NCBI GenBank assembly: GCA_014529385.2
Contig: CM043953.1
Coordinates: 63,752,372 to 63,816,371, forward strand
Length of the DNA: 64,000 nt
Direction: 5' to 3'
Source: Adiantum capillus-veneris
Taxonomy: Eukaryota > Streptophyta > Polypodiopsida > Polypodiales > Pteridaceae
Shown: in pieces, positions 33,295 to 43,692 of the stretch
Numbering within the stretch: the first letter of the stretch is position 1
Layout of the letters: each line of letters opens with the position of its first letter
Program-made: the position numbers and the translations under genes
The notes under the pieces: generated by a model
What the model was told of the DNA's origin: nothing
Database searches by the model: none
Seen by the model: only the letters and a program-made list of their open reading frames with translations

Positions 33295-33882
33295 TCAGTC
33301 CACAAAGGGGAGTAAGCCCAAAGCTTTGCGGAAAGCTTCAAGCTTCTCACGAGACAATGCCTTTGTGAAAAGATCTGCAAGGTTGTCATGTGTTGGCACA
33401 TAAGCCAAGCTGATCTCTCTTGCTGAGAGCCTCTCCCTGACATAGTGGTAATGCACCTCAATGTGCTTTGTGCGAGCATGAAAAACTGGGTTCCTCGCAA
33501 CTGCCAATGCGTTCTGACTGTCAGTGTAGATAGTGTTGGTAGTGTCCTATCCAACACCCAAATCAGCCATAAGGCGTCTGAGCCATACACACTCAACCGT
33601 AGCTGTGAAGACTGCCGTGTACTCAGCCTCACAACTCGAAGTGGCCACAGTAGGTTGCTTCTTGCTCAACCATGATATACATGAACTGCCAAGCATGAAA
33701 CAAAAACCACTTGTGGACACTCGCATGTCAAAACAACCAGCCCAATCTGAGTTCGAAAAAGCATGTAATTCTGGCGGCAGTGATCCCCCCTTGGGATAAA
33801 ACAAGCCAAGATGTAAAGTGCCACTAAGGTAGCGGAAAATCCTCTTGATAGCCTGCCAATGCTTAGACCTTGGGCTATGCAT
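33295..33882 (-). pseudogene. Copia-3 RNase H
   Basis: Two frames: 33882-33547 with HAFSNSDWAGCFDMRVSTSGF, SSCEAEYTAV and a stop near 33547; then 33530-33295 with YTDSQNALAVARN, RTKHIEVHYHYVRERL, HDNLADLFTKAL and the end LLPFVD. The motifs fit copia RNase H well. A single stop near 33895 splits it from RT. Confidence 0.88.
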
Positions 33883-33894
33883 AAATCTGCTGAC

Positions 33895-34959
33895 CTATGA
33901 GACTACAAACTGAATATCTGGCCTCGTGTTGCATACATAAATGAGGCAGCCAACAACAGTTTGGTAAAGAGTGACATCAGCAGGATCGCCAGCATCATGT
34001 AGACTCAACTTCAAACCTATTTCCATGGGAGTAGCAATAGGTTTGCAATCCTCAAGTCCAAACTTACATAGCAATGTCTCTGTGTAACTTTTTTGACACA
34101 AGGCAATACCACCATCACACTGCTTAAACTGTATACCCAAGTAATGATGCAACAACCCCAAATCTTTCATCTTGAAAGTAGCATTCAAATCAGCCTTAAA
34201 TTCAGCAATATGTCTCTCATTTGGTCGAGTGATTGGAAAATCATCTACATAAAGAACCACAATGAGAAGTACATCACGCTCTCGCTTTACATACAATGTG
34301 CTTTCTGTTGGACTGTTACGAAAGCCTTGTTTGACCAAATGAGTGTCAAATTTCTCATACCAAGCACGAGGAGATTGCTTCAACCCATACAAAGCCTTCT
34401 TACATTTGCACACTTTGTCCTCTTGTCCTTTTATGACAAAACCGCGAGGCTGCGTTACATAAACTTCCTCAAATGTGTAACCATTCAAGAAAGCAGTAAC
34501 AATATCTGATTGATGTACATCCCAACCAAAATGAGCTACCAATGCACATAGAAAATGCACAGTAGTCATACGAAAAGTGGGAGCAAAAGTCTCTTTATAA
34601 TCTATGCCTTTTTGCTGTGGATAACTCTTTGCAACAAGTCGAGTTTTATGGCGATCGATCTCACCATCCGGCTTGCGTTTCAACTTGTAAACCCACTTCG
34701 TACCAATGGCCTTTTTGCCAGGAGGCAAATCACATAAAGTCCATGTGTCATTTTCTATAAGTGCATCATATTCTGATTGCATTGTAGCCATCCAATTTTT
34801 TGAATTCTGTGCTTCATCAAAAGATAGAGGCTCCTCAACATCATGTAAACTAGACACAGCCAAAGCATAACAATCTGATGCATAAGATGCATGGCGAGAG
34901 CCTGAACGAGTACGACTAGACAAAGGTGCATCCAATTTACTGTCACGCAAAGTGTGCAC
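33895..34959 (-). pseudogene. Copia-3 reverse transcriptase
   Basis: 354 residues: KWVYKLKRKPDGEIDRHKTRLVA, GIDYKETFAPTFRM, DVHQSDIVTAFLNG, LYGLKQSPRAWYEKF and catalytic LYVDDFPITR, then DLGLLHHYLGIQF. All standard motifs are present. Frame before 34959 is disturbed in the spacer between integrase and RT (34960-35193). Confidence 0.92.
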
Positions 34960-35193
34960 TAGCCATTGTTGCGTACCTCTAGCCTGCTCATTTTCAGCCC
35001 TTTTCTCATCAAGTACATCATGTACATCTGCATCAGTAATAGGATGATCTGTAACATTTTAAAAAAACCCCCATAGGCTGTACATTTGCCTCATTGGAAC
35101 TTACATTCGTATTTCCACCACTGAAAAGAGGCAACAAAGTGTCATAAATGTCCTGTGAGCTTCATTACTGTCTCTAGTACATGACAGCAAGGG

Positions 35194-36702
35194 CTAAACA
35201 GAATCTTCCACAAACACTACATCCCATGAAACTAGAATACGCTTTGTTTGCAGATGATACAACCTGTAACCTTTTCTTTCAGCACTATAACCAACAAAAA
35301 TACATTTGACAGCCTTATCATCCAATTTTCTGCACTGCACTTGTGGCACCAAAGCATATGCCAAACAGCCAAAAACATGCATGTGCTCAATAGAAGGCTT
35401 TCTATTATGCCATGCTTCATATGGAGTAATAGATTGCAAATCTTTTGTAGGACACCTGTTAAGTACATAAGTGGCACACATGATGGCCTCAAGCCAAAAA
35501 GAATGCAGCAAAGCTTGACTCTTGACCATACATCGTGCCATTTCCGTCACTGACCTGTTTTTCCTCTCAGCAACACCATTTTGCTGAGGTGTATAAGGCA
35601 CTATACATTGGTGTTTTATCCCACGACTAGCCAGAAATGCATTAAATTCATGAGACATATACTCCCCCCCTCTATCGGAACGGAGGGTGACCATAGTACA
35701 TTTCGAGACATTTTCAGCCATGGCTAGAAATTGTTTGAAGCACATGAAAACTTCGGACTTCGCTTTAAGCAGAAATGCCCATGCATGCCTGGAGTAATCA
35801 TCAATGAAAGTCACGAAGTAAAGGTTGCCCAAGGATAGAGTTTGCATGGGCCCACAAACATCACTATGCACAAGCTGCAACCTACATGTGGCCCAAACTG
35901 AATCATCCTTTGGAAACTTAGAACGCTGCATCTTACCCAAAATACAGCCTTCACAAACATGTTTGATAGGTGCTTCAAGAGGCGGTAGCGAAGCAACCAT
36001 ATCAGATTTTTGCAAACGCAACAAACTGGCAAAATTCAGATGACCAAAACGTGCATGCCAAAGTTTTGCATCTGAAATAGCCCTTGAATCTGCAACAGCA
36101 TTTGCAAAATTTTGTCCACACTTGTCATACAAAGTAAGCTTATACAGCCCACAACACAAAACGCCAGATGCAACAATTTCATCACCAAAACTGAGATCAT
36201 GAACTGTACATCTGTCATCCACAAATTTGACTACAAGTCCAAGTCTAGCAAGTGCGGATACAAACAAGAGATTCTTCTTGATCCCAGGTACATAAAGTGC
36301 ATCAACAAATGTGAAAGAACTGCCATTTGCAGCAGTAAGCACAATCTTTCCAACTCCCTGAACTGGATAAGAGGCATTGTTGGCACAAGTGACTGAATTC
36401 CCATGAGGGATAGATTCGAGAGAGGTAAACAATTCACGATGTGAGGTAATGTGCTTTGTAGAACCACTGTCGAAATACCACACATGTGAATCTGCAGCAA
36501 CTGACAAGAATGCATCATGGACAACAGGATTGTAAGTGCACTCTGTGCTAAAAGCCCATTCTGCATCAACATCAGCATTACAGTCTCCTTTCATAGAAGA
36601 CTCAACAATGGCTGCATTTGTAGTGGAACGAGCATTTGAAGTGGAACCACCCTCTTTCTTCTTAGCCTCTTTGGCCTTCAACTTAGGACACGACTTGATC
36701 AA
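35194..36702 (-). CDS. Copia-3 protease and integrase
   Basis: 502-residue open frame. Protease: VWYFDSGSTKHIT with DSG. GAG-pre-integrase: LWHARFGHLNFASL ... CEGCILGKMQRSKF. Integrase core: LVHSDVCGPM, LRSDRGGEYMS, TPQQNGVAERKNRSV, so D, D and E are all present. It ends in VFVGYSAERKGYRLY and a decaying linker. The start at 36702 lies inside the zinc knuckle (after a frameshift), so it is not the natural start. Confidence 0.9.
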   Translation of the reverse strand: MIKSCPKLKAKEAKKKEGGSTSNARSTTNAAIVESSMKGDCNADVDAEWAFSTECTYNPVVHDAFLSVAADSHVWYFDSGSTKHITSHRELFTSLESIPHGNSVTCANNASYPVQGVGKIVLTAANGSSFTFVDALYVPGIKKNLLFVSALARLGLVVKFVDDRCTVHDLSFGDEIVASGVLCCGLYKLTLYDKCGQNFANAVADSRAISDAKLWHARFGHLNFASLLRLQKSDMVASLPPLEAPIKHVCEGCILGKMQRSKFPKDDSVWATCRLQLVHSDVCGPMQTLSLGNLYFVTFIDDYSRHAWAFLLKAKSEVFMCFKQFLAMAENVSKCTMVTLRSDRGGEYMSHEFNAFLASRGIKHQCIVPYTPQQNGVAERKNRSVTEMARCMVKSQALLHSFWLEAIMCATYVLNRCPTKDLQSITPYEAWHNRKPSIEHMHVFGCLAYALVPQVQCRKLDDKAVKCIFVGYSAERKGYRLYHLQTKRILVSWDVVFVEDSV

Positions 36703-37577
36703 GTGATCATCAGCTTACAATAATGGCAACACATCTTCTTTTTGCCCTTATCACTAGAATTTCCAGACGAATTGCTGCCAGCAGAAGCACTAGGAACAGA
36801 ATTTTTGCCACTCGTAGCAGAACCATAAGAAGTGGCTTCATTACTGTTACCACCCTTTCTTTGAGAAGCAATAAAAGCCTGTTCAACTACACACTGTCTA
36901 GTCATGTTTTTTCTAGAAAGTGACTCTTGCAACAGCAATGTGCATAATGCATCAAACTTGGCAACTTCAGGATTTCCTTGGGTCATCAGTCTCCAAGTAC
37001 TAGCAAAAGTCTGGTAGGAATCTGGTAAGGCATCAAGAACAGTCTGCACAAGGGAACTGTCTGAAATGACTTCACCTGCAGAAATAAGTTGCTCATTGAT
37101 ATCCTTGACACTAGCAAGGAAAGTGTCCATGTCATCTTCCTGATGCATAATCTTCGACTCTAGCTCTTTACGCAGCAAAGCAATTTTAGCCTCATTGCGA
37201 CTTGCATAAAGACCAACCAAAATATCCCAAGCCTGTTTTGCATATTTTGCTGAACGGATGTGAGGAACAATGGTGTGCTTCGCAGACAACACAATCAATG
37301 CATGAGCCTGCGCATCCTTTACATCCCAACGAGCTTGTTCTGCCGTAGGCAAAACAACTCTAACAGCAGCAATGCTTGCAGCAAGACCTGCAACATCCTC
37401 AACATCGCCTACATCCTCAGAACCAGGATGTACATCAATGCCCTGCACAATATTCCAGACGCCCTTTGACACAAGAACATGTTGCATCATATAAGCCCAC
37501 ATAGGGTAATTGTCCCCATCCAACCTGTCCTCAACAGCAAACATCTTGAACACATCTGTGTTGTTGTTGTTAGCCAT
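36699..37577 (-). pseudogene. Copia-3 gag
   Basis: Begins MANNNNTDVFKMF (37577; an upstream Met at 37637 is less likely because family gags start just before the DG-NYPMW motif). Helical UBN2-type region with DGDNYPMWAYMM, AWDILVGLYASRNEAK, KDINEQLISAGEVI, LDALPDSYQTFAS. The frame breaks within the knuckle: CCHYC is in this frame, and H and C of the same knuckle are in the next. One base has been lost or gained at about 36712. Confidence 0.9.
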
Positions 37578-37921
37578 GGTAAATGCTGCACCTAATGTGA
37601 AAACTGCCCGAAAATAGGAGAAATGGAGCTGGAACAACCTGTGCTATATAACACAAACCATGGAAGATTATAAGGCACCTCTTATGCAGAAAACGACGCT
37701 GATAGAAACTCTGCACAAAATGACGAAATAGCCTGTGCAGCACTGCCTGTAGTGGAAACGGAGGCTGAAATGAGCCCAAATCAAAAATCTGAGCAGACCG
37801 AGCTTTACGAGCTCACCCGAAATATTTGTTGACTTGCGAACGCTCGCCAAAGCTCACTAAAATCGGAGAAAGTGAGCAGGCGTGTACTGGAGCAGTTGGC
37901 GACTAAGCCTGGGAGGACGCA

Positions 37922-37939
37922 ACCTGCTCTGATACCAAT
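37922..37939 (-). other. Copia-3 primer binding site
   Basis: Minus strand after the LTR reads ATTGGTATCAGAGCAGGT, complementary to initiator methionine tRNA. Confidence 0.95.
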
Positions 37940-38166
37940 TGTTGGAATTAGGGTTGCAGAGAAACACACACAACTTGGAGAAGACGAAGAAAGCTCAAGG
38001 CACACAATGGAGAGTGTATTACTTAGTGTGCAATGGAAAGATAGATAGCCCTAGAGTGATGGGCGTATATACAATGCTCGGGGGAAAAAACCTCCTAAAG
38101 AGGGAAAAAATGCCCCGGCGGTCCTAGTGTATTCACACACATCACTACCACATGTATATGGTAACA
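37940..38166 (-). repeat. Copia-3 5' LTR
   Basis: 227 bases, TGTTGGAATTAGGG...ATGGTAACA; about six differences from the partner at 32994-33219. Confidence 0.93.
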
Positions 38167-38171
38167 ATACT

Positions 38172-38442
38172 GGTCCTAGAAGTTTCATAGCATTCGGATG
38201 TCGTTTGATGCTGTAACGATTATGGTTTGCTTGCTGATTAGCGACTATCTTTTGATGACTTAGGTCATTTGAGTGTAGTTTGTGCTAGATGCGAGTTGTC
38301 TGTTGTTTTCCAAGAGATTGACACCCTCTTGTAGCCTCCATGCACTAGTCAAGTTAGCTTCATCCCATGGATTGACAATTATGTTCGTGGTTCTTGCTAT
38401 GTCTGCAATAAGATAAGAGTGAGGTTAGGAAACCCATTCACA
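38172..38442 (+). repeat. Tat-B 3' LTR, second part
   Basis: Resumes after Copia-3 and its target duplication, aligning with Tat-C 43160-43431. It ends AACCCATTCACA where Tat-C ends AACCCGTCCCACA. Total LTR without the insertion is about 913 bases. Confidence 0.88.
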
Positions 38443-39918
38443 CTCGGGTACAATCAAATCCGTCTAGCCACTCTCCAATGTAAACTAGGGACTCCGATAC
38501 CAGCTAATCCTCTGTCATGCTACCCTCCGGACATGCCTTCTGACGCACATATCCCTTGAGAATTTTCATGAAAAGTTCTAAAAAGAGCATCCATTTGGAA
38601 GACACTGTGCCTGCTATTTCCACCTCATCAACTATGTGAACAAGAAGATGCACTTAAATGGTTAGCATGGTAGTAGGAAAGTGTTTCTCGAACATGCACA
38701 CAACCTCCACAGTTTGGCGGATGGCATGGAACCTACATGGATCTCCTTTTAGGAGATCCATTGCACCAACTTCGCAAGTTTGTAGATTGTGGTACGGATG
38801 CCAGGAGACAAACAACCCTCAATGGCCACCGGTAAAATAAATCACAAAACATGTCTTGCAATGGCATTAAAGTCCACACACGGATATGCTACACCATTCC
38901 CATTATAATCTATTCCACTTCAAACATACCTGACACATTTCATGCCAGTCGTGTGACTTCAAACCAGTAAGCTTCCCTTCTTTAGTGAAACATGTTTGGA
39001 GCAAGTGCATTATGCCAGTGGGCATAATGCATTATGCCAGTGGGCATCCGCACAGATCGAATGATCTCCTTTACTTTGTGTTCTTGGCCTCCTATCAAAA
39101 TTTATGGTGCTTTAGGGAGTTTTATCGATCCATCGGGTGCTATCTCTAGTATTTCTCCATACGGTTCGTATTTCTAAGGTCAATTCTGGCTCTCAAAGTA
39201 TCTTTCTTGTCGATGAGATGGTCCCACAACAGATTACCCATATTCTTGAATATGTGCATTGGATCGAACAAGTGATTGATCATGAGTCTGGGCTAATATG
39301 GTAACTCGTACCATAGAGAGAATCTCTTCATCCGTGGGGGCAAACCGTCATCACACATCTCCTTTTGCTCTAACTATGCTCGACCAGACATCCTCGGTGG
39401 CTCTCTTCCCAAAAAACCGTCGCATAACTCGTGATTCTCTAGAAGATGTGGTTGATGGCCTTCATAGATTTGCTTCTTTAGTGAGGGCGTCGGACGTGCA
39501 TTAAGTCTAGGTCCACATGTGACGCATGCTCTGTATCCGCTTGTTTGAAGCCCTACATGTATACACATGACAATAGATAAGCTTGAGAAAAACAAAGGTT
39601 TATAGTGTTTGAGTTTGAGTATATATCACCTGAGCATTCTGTTAGTCCAGGATAGTCATGCATGGTCCACATTAGGATGCCTTTGATCAGAGCATTGCAT
39701 CGACCTGTGTGTCGGCTCATATCCACCACTTCTATGCCAATCCACAATTGTTGTAACTCTTCTAATAGTGGATGAAGATACACATCCATATTCTTCACTT
39801 TATACCGCCCCGACACAATCAAGCTTAGAAAGAGGTGCCCCTTCTTGGTAGTCAACCACGGGGGAATGCTGTAGTTGACAATGACAACTGGCCATACACT
39901 GTAAGATGTTGTTGACAT
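38443..39918 (-). pseudogene. CACTA (En/Spm) transposase remnant, TNP2 plus DUF4218
   Basis: From 39918: MSTTSYSVWPVVIVNYSIPPWL, LSLIVSGRYKVKNMDVYLHPLLEELQ and LKGILMWTMHDYPGL, a clear match to the TNP2 transposase family. Further down: KKQIYEGHQPHLL, an MHIFKNMGNLLWDHLIDK-like block (near 39250) and TGLKSHDWHEMC (near 38955), still TNP2. Last, IVDEVEIAGTVSSKWMLF and LKGYVRQKACPEGS (38630-38510), matching DUF4218. Many stops and frameshifts. It ends where Tat-B ends on one side and where Tat-C begins on the other; no terminal CACTA repeats were found, so both ends are lost. Confidence 0.85.
39007..39048. repeat. 22-base tandem duplication within the CACTA remnant
   Basis: GCATTATGCCAGTGGGCATAAT is followed directly by a second, nearly full copy. 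It is a local duplication and shifts the transposase frame. Confidence 0.8.
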
Positions 39919-40177
39919 ACGAAGTCAAACTGACTCCAAATGGGCCAAAACTGGATGGATAGCATCAAGAACTATGTAGCAGACAAGTTCATAGCCTCAA
40001 AAGTGACTAACCAATTTCACAGGCCATCAAGTCACAAAAATTGGTGATTTCAGAGTCGACAAAGCACGAGTGATGCCGACACAACAAAACTTTACTAAAT
40101 TCATTTTAGGACTTGTTTTAGAAGTATTGAATATGTCTAGGTAAAAAATTATCAAGTTTAGTAAAAAAATGACTGTT

Positions 40178-40783
40178 GTAAATAATCGCAATTATTTACT
40201 TTTGTGCTTTTTTGGCTTGAAAATGATACCTTCACTCCACCCATCACTTGTACACATCTATTACATGCCACATTTCAAGTATGAGCCAAAATGATCAAGA
40301 AAAACTTGGAAATTGTAAAAAAATGCAAAGAAGTCTTTCCAATCCAATTTTTGAGCTATTTGTCACATTTTTTGATCCAAAATCACCCCATATCTCATAC
40401 ATAGAGTCTACATCATGCCTAGAACCAAGTTGCAACAAAAAATGAACATTTTGATGAAAAAGTTACTAATCGCGATTATTTACTTTCTTACCAAAATGGG
40501 GAAAAATTGCAACTTTGACCTTATGGGACCAAAGCACATGATGTCCCAAGTCCACTGACCCAATTTGAGCAAATTTGAAATTTGGATCTCAAAAACTCAA
40601 AATCTCAGTATATCCACTGTTTTCGAGACTGAAAGCCTAAATCTGGCACCATTTCCACCCAATGCACTCAAATGAGCCCACACTTCACTTAGAGCACCTA
40701 AATACCATATGTTTTAAGCTTATGATTGCAAAATTACAAAAAGTTGAAAAAATTCCCTAGGTGTAAATAATTGCAATTATTTA
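40178..40783. repeat. Palindrome array in Tat-C (3 units)
   Basis: Units at 40178-40200, 40461-40485 and 40762-40783, spaced 283 and 301 bases. Compensating changes appear: unit one has ATCGCAATTATT and unit three AATTGCAATTATT, the latter again perfectly symmetric. Confidence 0.85.
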
Positions 40784-40969
40784 ATTTTGTTGCAATTTTT
40801 GCTGAACTGTATGATTTTGATGTTTACATGTTTTTATGCATCTATACATGCTCCAAAATTGATTTGAAGAAAAATGGACTCAATTTGTCAGCAATTCAGA
40901 CTCAGGGCATTCCAGAGTGGAATTTGTAGAATTTTCTAACTTTGGCACTGTATTCCCCTAGCAGGAGCA

Positions 40970-42502
40970 ATGCAAGCTGCCGAGAAGGCCAAGAAAAGGG
41001 TGTCGCAAAAAGAAAAGCTGCAAGAGTTGCCACCCTACTAACTAGACCCAAGTTCAGTGATGAAGACGGCCGAGGCAACATACTTGGCAAGGGAACAATG
41101 TGAAGAAAACAACACCACGGTTTTCACAGGCAGATTCAAGAGCGAGGAAGGATCATGCAACATTTTTGAGATAGATAAGGGAAAATCCTGTCGTCGCCTC
41201 GATCAAAGGTACATATGAAGTCTATAAGACTTTGGAAAAGCAAAACAAGGATCTCGAATTAGAGCTGAAGCTAGAGTAATCACAAAGACGAGACCTTGCA
41301 TTGATGCGGGTCCAAAGAGAGGAGCAACTGCTCAACGAGATAGCTGAACTAAAGAGAGTCAATCAGCTGCTGAGAGAAGGACAGCCAGAACATCAAGAAG
41401 AAGTGGGTACCTCTGAGAAACCAATTGCAGACATTCCATCAGTCTCTTTTGCTGAGATGGAAACACAGCCGACAGAAGAGCTAGAAGGAGAAGAAGATTT
41501 TCAGGTACCACTGACTGATGCTGAGCAAGTGCCCATGGTCCAACTTTCTAAAGCTGAGGAAGATGCACTAAAGAAACCGGTTGCCTAGGAGACAGATGCC
41601 GAATGGAAAGAAACGATGGATTGGGAGTTGACAATTCTTTACTCAGTCAATGTAACTCAACTCACTCCCAACCAAATCAATGCACAGTGGCATCAACAAT
41701 CATTGCCATACCCTTTGATCAAAGTAGAGCTATTACAGGTAAAAGAAAGACTATACAAGGATATGTAGGCAGAAGGCAGAAAGGATGTACACCTCAAGTG
41801 GAGAAAGAGCTGGTTGAACAAGAATCCAAGATATCTGATTCTATTCACAAGAGCACTTGCCGCACTACAAAGAGACCCAACCTTTTGTCCTGTACCAAGG
41901 GTAAGGACATGGCAATCATATGAGCACTAAGAAAGAAGCAACCTACATGGCTGAATTATCCATTATTGCCATCTCCAGAGCAGGGAACATCAACAAAGGA
42001 ATACATGGTGAAAACCCTAACAGGCACCATGACTTTCTTCAAAAGCCTTCCTGACCTCTCATGTGCCATGCTATACAAAATTTGCAGAATGCTGCTCACA
42101 TGTATTCAAGATTTTCACGAGCTAGAGCAAGCAAGAGCGCAATGGATGTCTTTCCTTGAAGGCAATAAGGGCCTCTGTTATGACTTAAGTGGCCAGCCTT
42201 TTGAAGAATTCCTTTACAGCTTCTACGCCCGATGCATGTTTTTGCCCTCTAGCAATATGTTGGCTTTTAAGGAAGCATTCTATACAGGTTTCTTCACTTG
42301 GCGAACGAAGATATTTGGGCCAGTCATTAACAACCTTACATCTAGATTTGTTGGCTATTCAGCCGTTGAGCTTAAAAACATAGTCACCATGCAATTCTTG
42401 CAGATTCCTGACAAAGAGAGAAGAATCAGATATGAGAAAGCATTACACGCCCTTAAGGACCTCTTTGCCAGCCTTCAACCTGAAGACTACTTCAACCCAT
42501 GA
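40970..42502 (+). pseudogene. Tat-C 3' ORF, internally deleted
   Basis: Starts ATGCAAGCTGCCGAGAAGG near 40970 and follows the Tat-A/B N-terminus to RFKSEEGS, then jumps to the coiled-coil part (YKTLEKQNKDLELELKLE, 41220 onward). 41301-41588 is open (helical, then acidic). After frameshifts a 178-residue frame (41966-42502) covers the C-terminal domain: TGTMTFFKSLPDLSCAMLYKICRMLLTCIQ, LYSFYARCMFLPSSNMLAF, SAVELKNIVTMQFLQIPDKERRIRYEKALHALKDLF, ending YFNP. This end is rich in predicted helices, with no recognised family. Confidence 0.6.
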
Positions 42503-42528
42503 AGCTGTGTCAAGGGACGACACAGTCG

Positions 42529-42541
42529 AGGAGGGGGGGAA
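42529..42541 (+). other. Tat-C polypurine tract
   Basis: GAGGAGGGGGGGA directly before the LTR start, as in Tat-B. Confidence 0.85.
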
Positions 42542-43431
42542 TGTTAGCAGCAAGCTAACTCGGATAACATTTTTTGGAGCTTTCATTGTAAAAACACTTA
42601 TTATTTTGATGAATCGGGAATATTGTAACTCCTACTTTCCAGATAAACAATGTAATTGATGAGTTGTATCAACCTGTCTTTAGTTAGAGCTCCTAGATTA
42701 TTAGTTTTGACCACAAAAACCTTGGCTAAGGTATTAAAGCCAATGTTTGTAAGTTTTTAATAAGTTTTTTAGATAATAGAAACACAGCGTGAGCTGATGA
42801 CTCTCACTTCTCTCCTTCTCGTGCTTCCTACTCCCTTCCTGGTTATCACATTGCAGTGCCATTTGTTGCGTTGCAACCGCAGGTAAGTGCTCTACGCATT
42901 GACGTAAGCATTTCATGGTAATCCGTAGCTTTTGGCATTGTCGACCCGCGGTCTAATTTCATCATAAGTAGGAATTTAAGCTTCAAAATCATAAATTAAG
43001 TATAGGTAGGGTATTGGGGAATCATTGCTAAGCATTTAGATACATTTTGGGTCGAAAATGACTAGGTCAAAAACTCACTACTGTTAATAATCGCGATTTT
43101 TACACTTGACCTAAAGTGAGATTTGAGACCATAAGCATGTGTGCTTAAGTCTTATAAACATTTCCTAGAAGTTTTGTAACGTTTGGATGTCATTTGATGC
43201 TGTAACGGATGTGATTTGTTTGCCAATGAGCGATTAGCTTTTGGTGATTTCTGTCATTTGAGTGTAACCTAACTTAGATGCTAGTTGTTTGTTGTTTTCC
43301 AAGAGATTGACAACCTCTTGTAGCCTCTATGCACTAGTAGAGCCAGCTTTGTCCTATGGATTGACAATCATATTCGTGGTTCTTGCTATGTCTGCAATAA
43401 GGTAGGAGTGAGGTTAGAAACCCGTCCCACA
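42542..43431 (+). repeat. Tat-C 3' LTR
   Basis: 890 bases, TGTTAGCAGCAAGCTAAC to CGTCCCACA, aligned throughout with the Tat-A LTR. Contains TTAATAATCGCGATTTTTAC (43084-43103), a palindrome with one damaged arm. Confidence 0.92.
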
Positions 43432-43643
43432 ATAAGCTTCTAGTTCCATCCAACAAATATCTGGATATTTTCAAGCTCTCTCTCTCTAAGGGGTAAGGAG
43501 GACACTTGTCCAAAGACTGCCCATGTACTTGAAATGCATGATGTATGTGATTGGCTAGGGGGAGAGGGGTCCAATGAGCTTGAGGCATGAGAAAAAGGTA
43601 GAACTCGTCCCAAGCAAGCAAGGGGGTGTTGGGGGGGTATACA

Positions 43644-43692
<49 letters not shown>

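Larger units (their letters stand above)
32994..38166 (-). mobile_element. Copia-3: Ty1-copia element nested in the Tat-B LTR
   Basis: Short LTRs (226 and 227 bases) flanked by the 5-base duplication ATACT (32989-32993 and 38167-38171). Gene order gag, protease, integrase, RT, RNase H on the minus strand. The LTRs differ at about six positions, so it is the youngest-looking insertion judged by LTR identity. It is a different family from Copia-1 and -2. One frameshift and two or three in-frame stops are the only visible lesions. Confidence 0.95.
21256..38442 (+). mobile_element. Tat-B: 3' half of a Tat/Athila-like element, with two nested copia elements
   Basis: Starts abruptly inside the second protease-like ORF at the junction with the Tat-A LTR, then follows Tat-A order: PR2, spacer, small exon, palindrome array, 3' ORF, polypurine tract, LTR. 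Copia-2 interrupts the 3' ORF and Copia-3 interrupts the LTR. If Tat-A is an insertion, bases 21256-21260 (ATGGG) should be repeated on its far side outside the window, with the 5' part of Tat-B beyond it. Confidence 0.85.
39920..43431 (+). mobile_element. Tat-C: 3' fragment of a Tat/Athila-like element with its LTR
   Basis: Begins inside the small-exon region (TYEVKLTPNGPKLD), then palindrome array, 3' ORF, polypurine tract and LTR. The left part is lost at the CACTA junction. Relative to Tat-B about 1.8 kb of the 3' ORF is deleted at about 41155-41200. Its C-terminal coding part is the best preserved of the three copies. Confidence 0.85.

Noticed and set aside
34093-34509. 138-residue plus-strand ORF over Copia-3 RT
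   Set aside because: Antisense shadow of the RT coding sequence, with no independent support.
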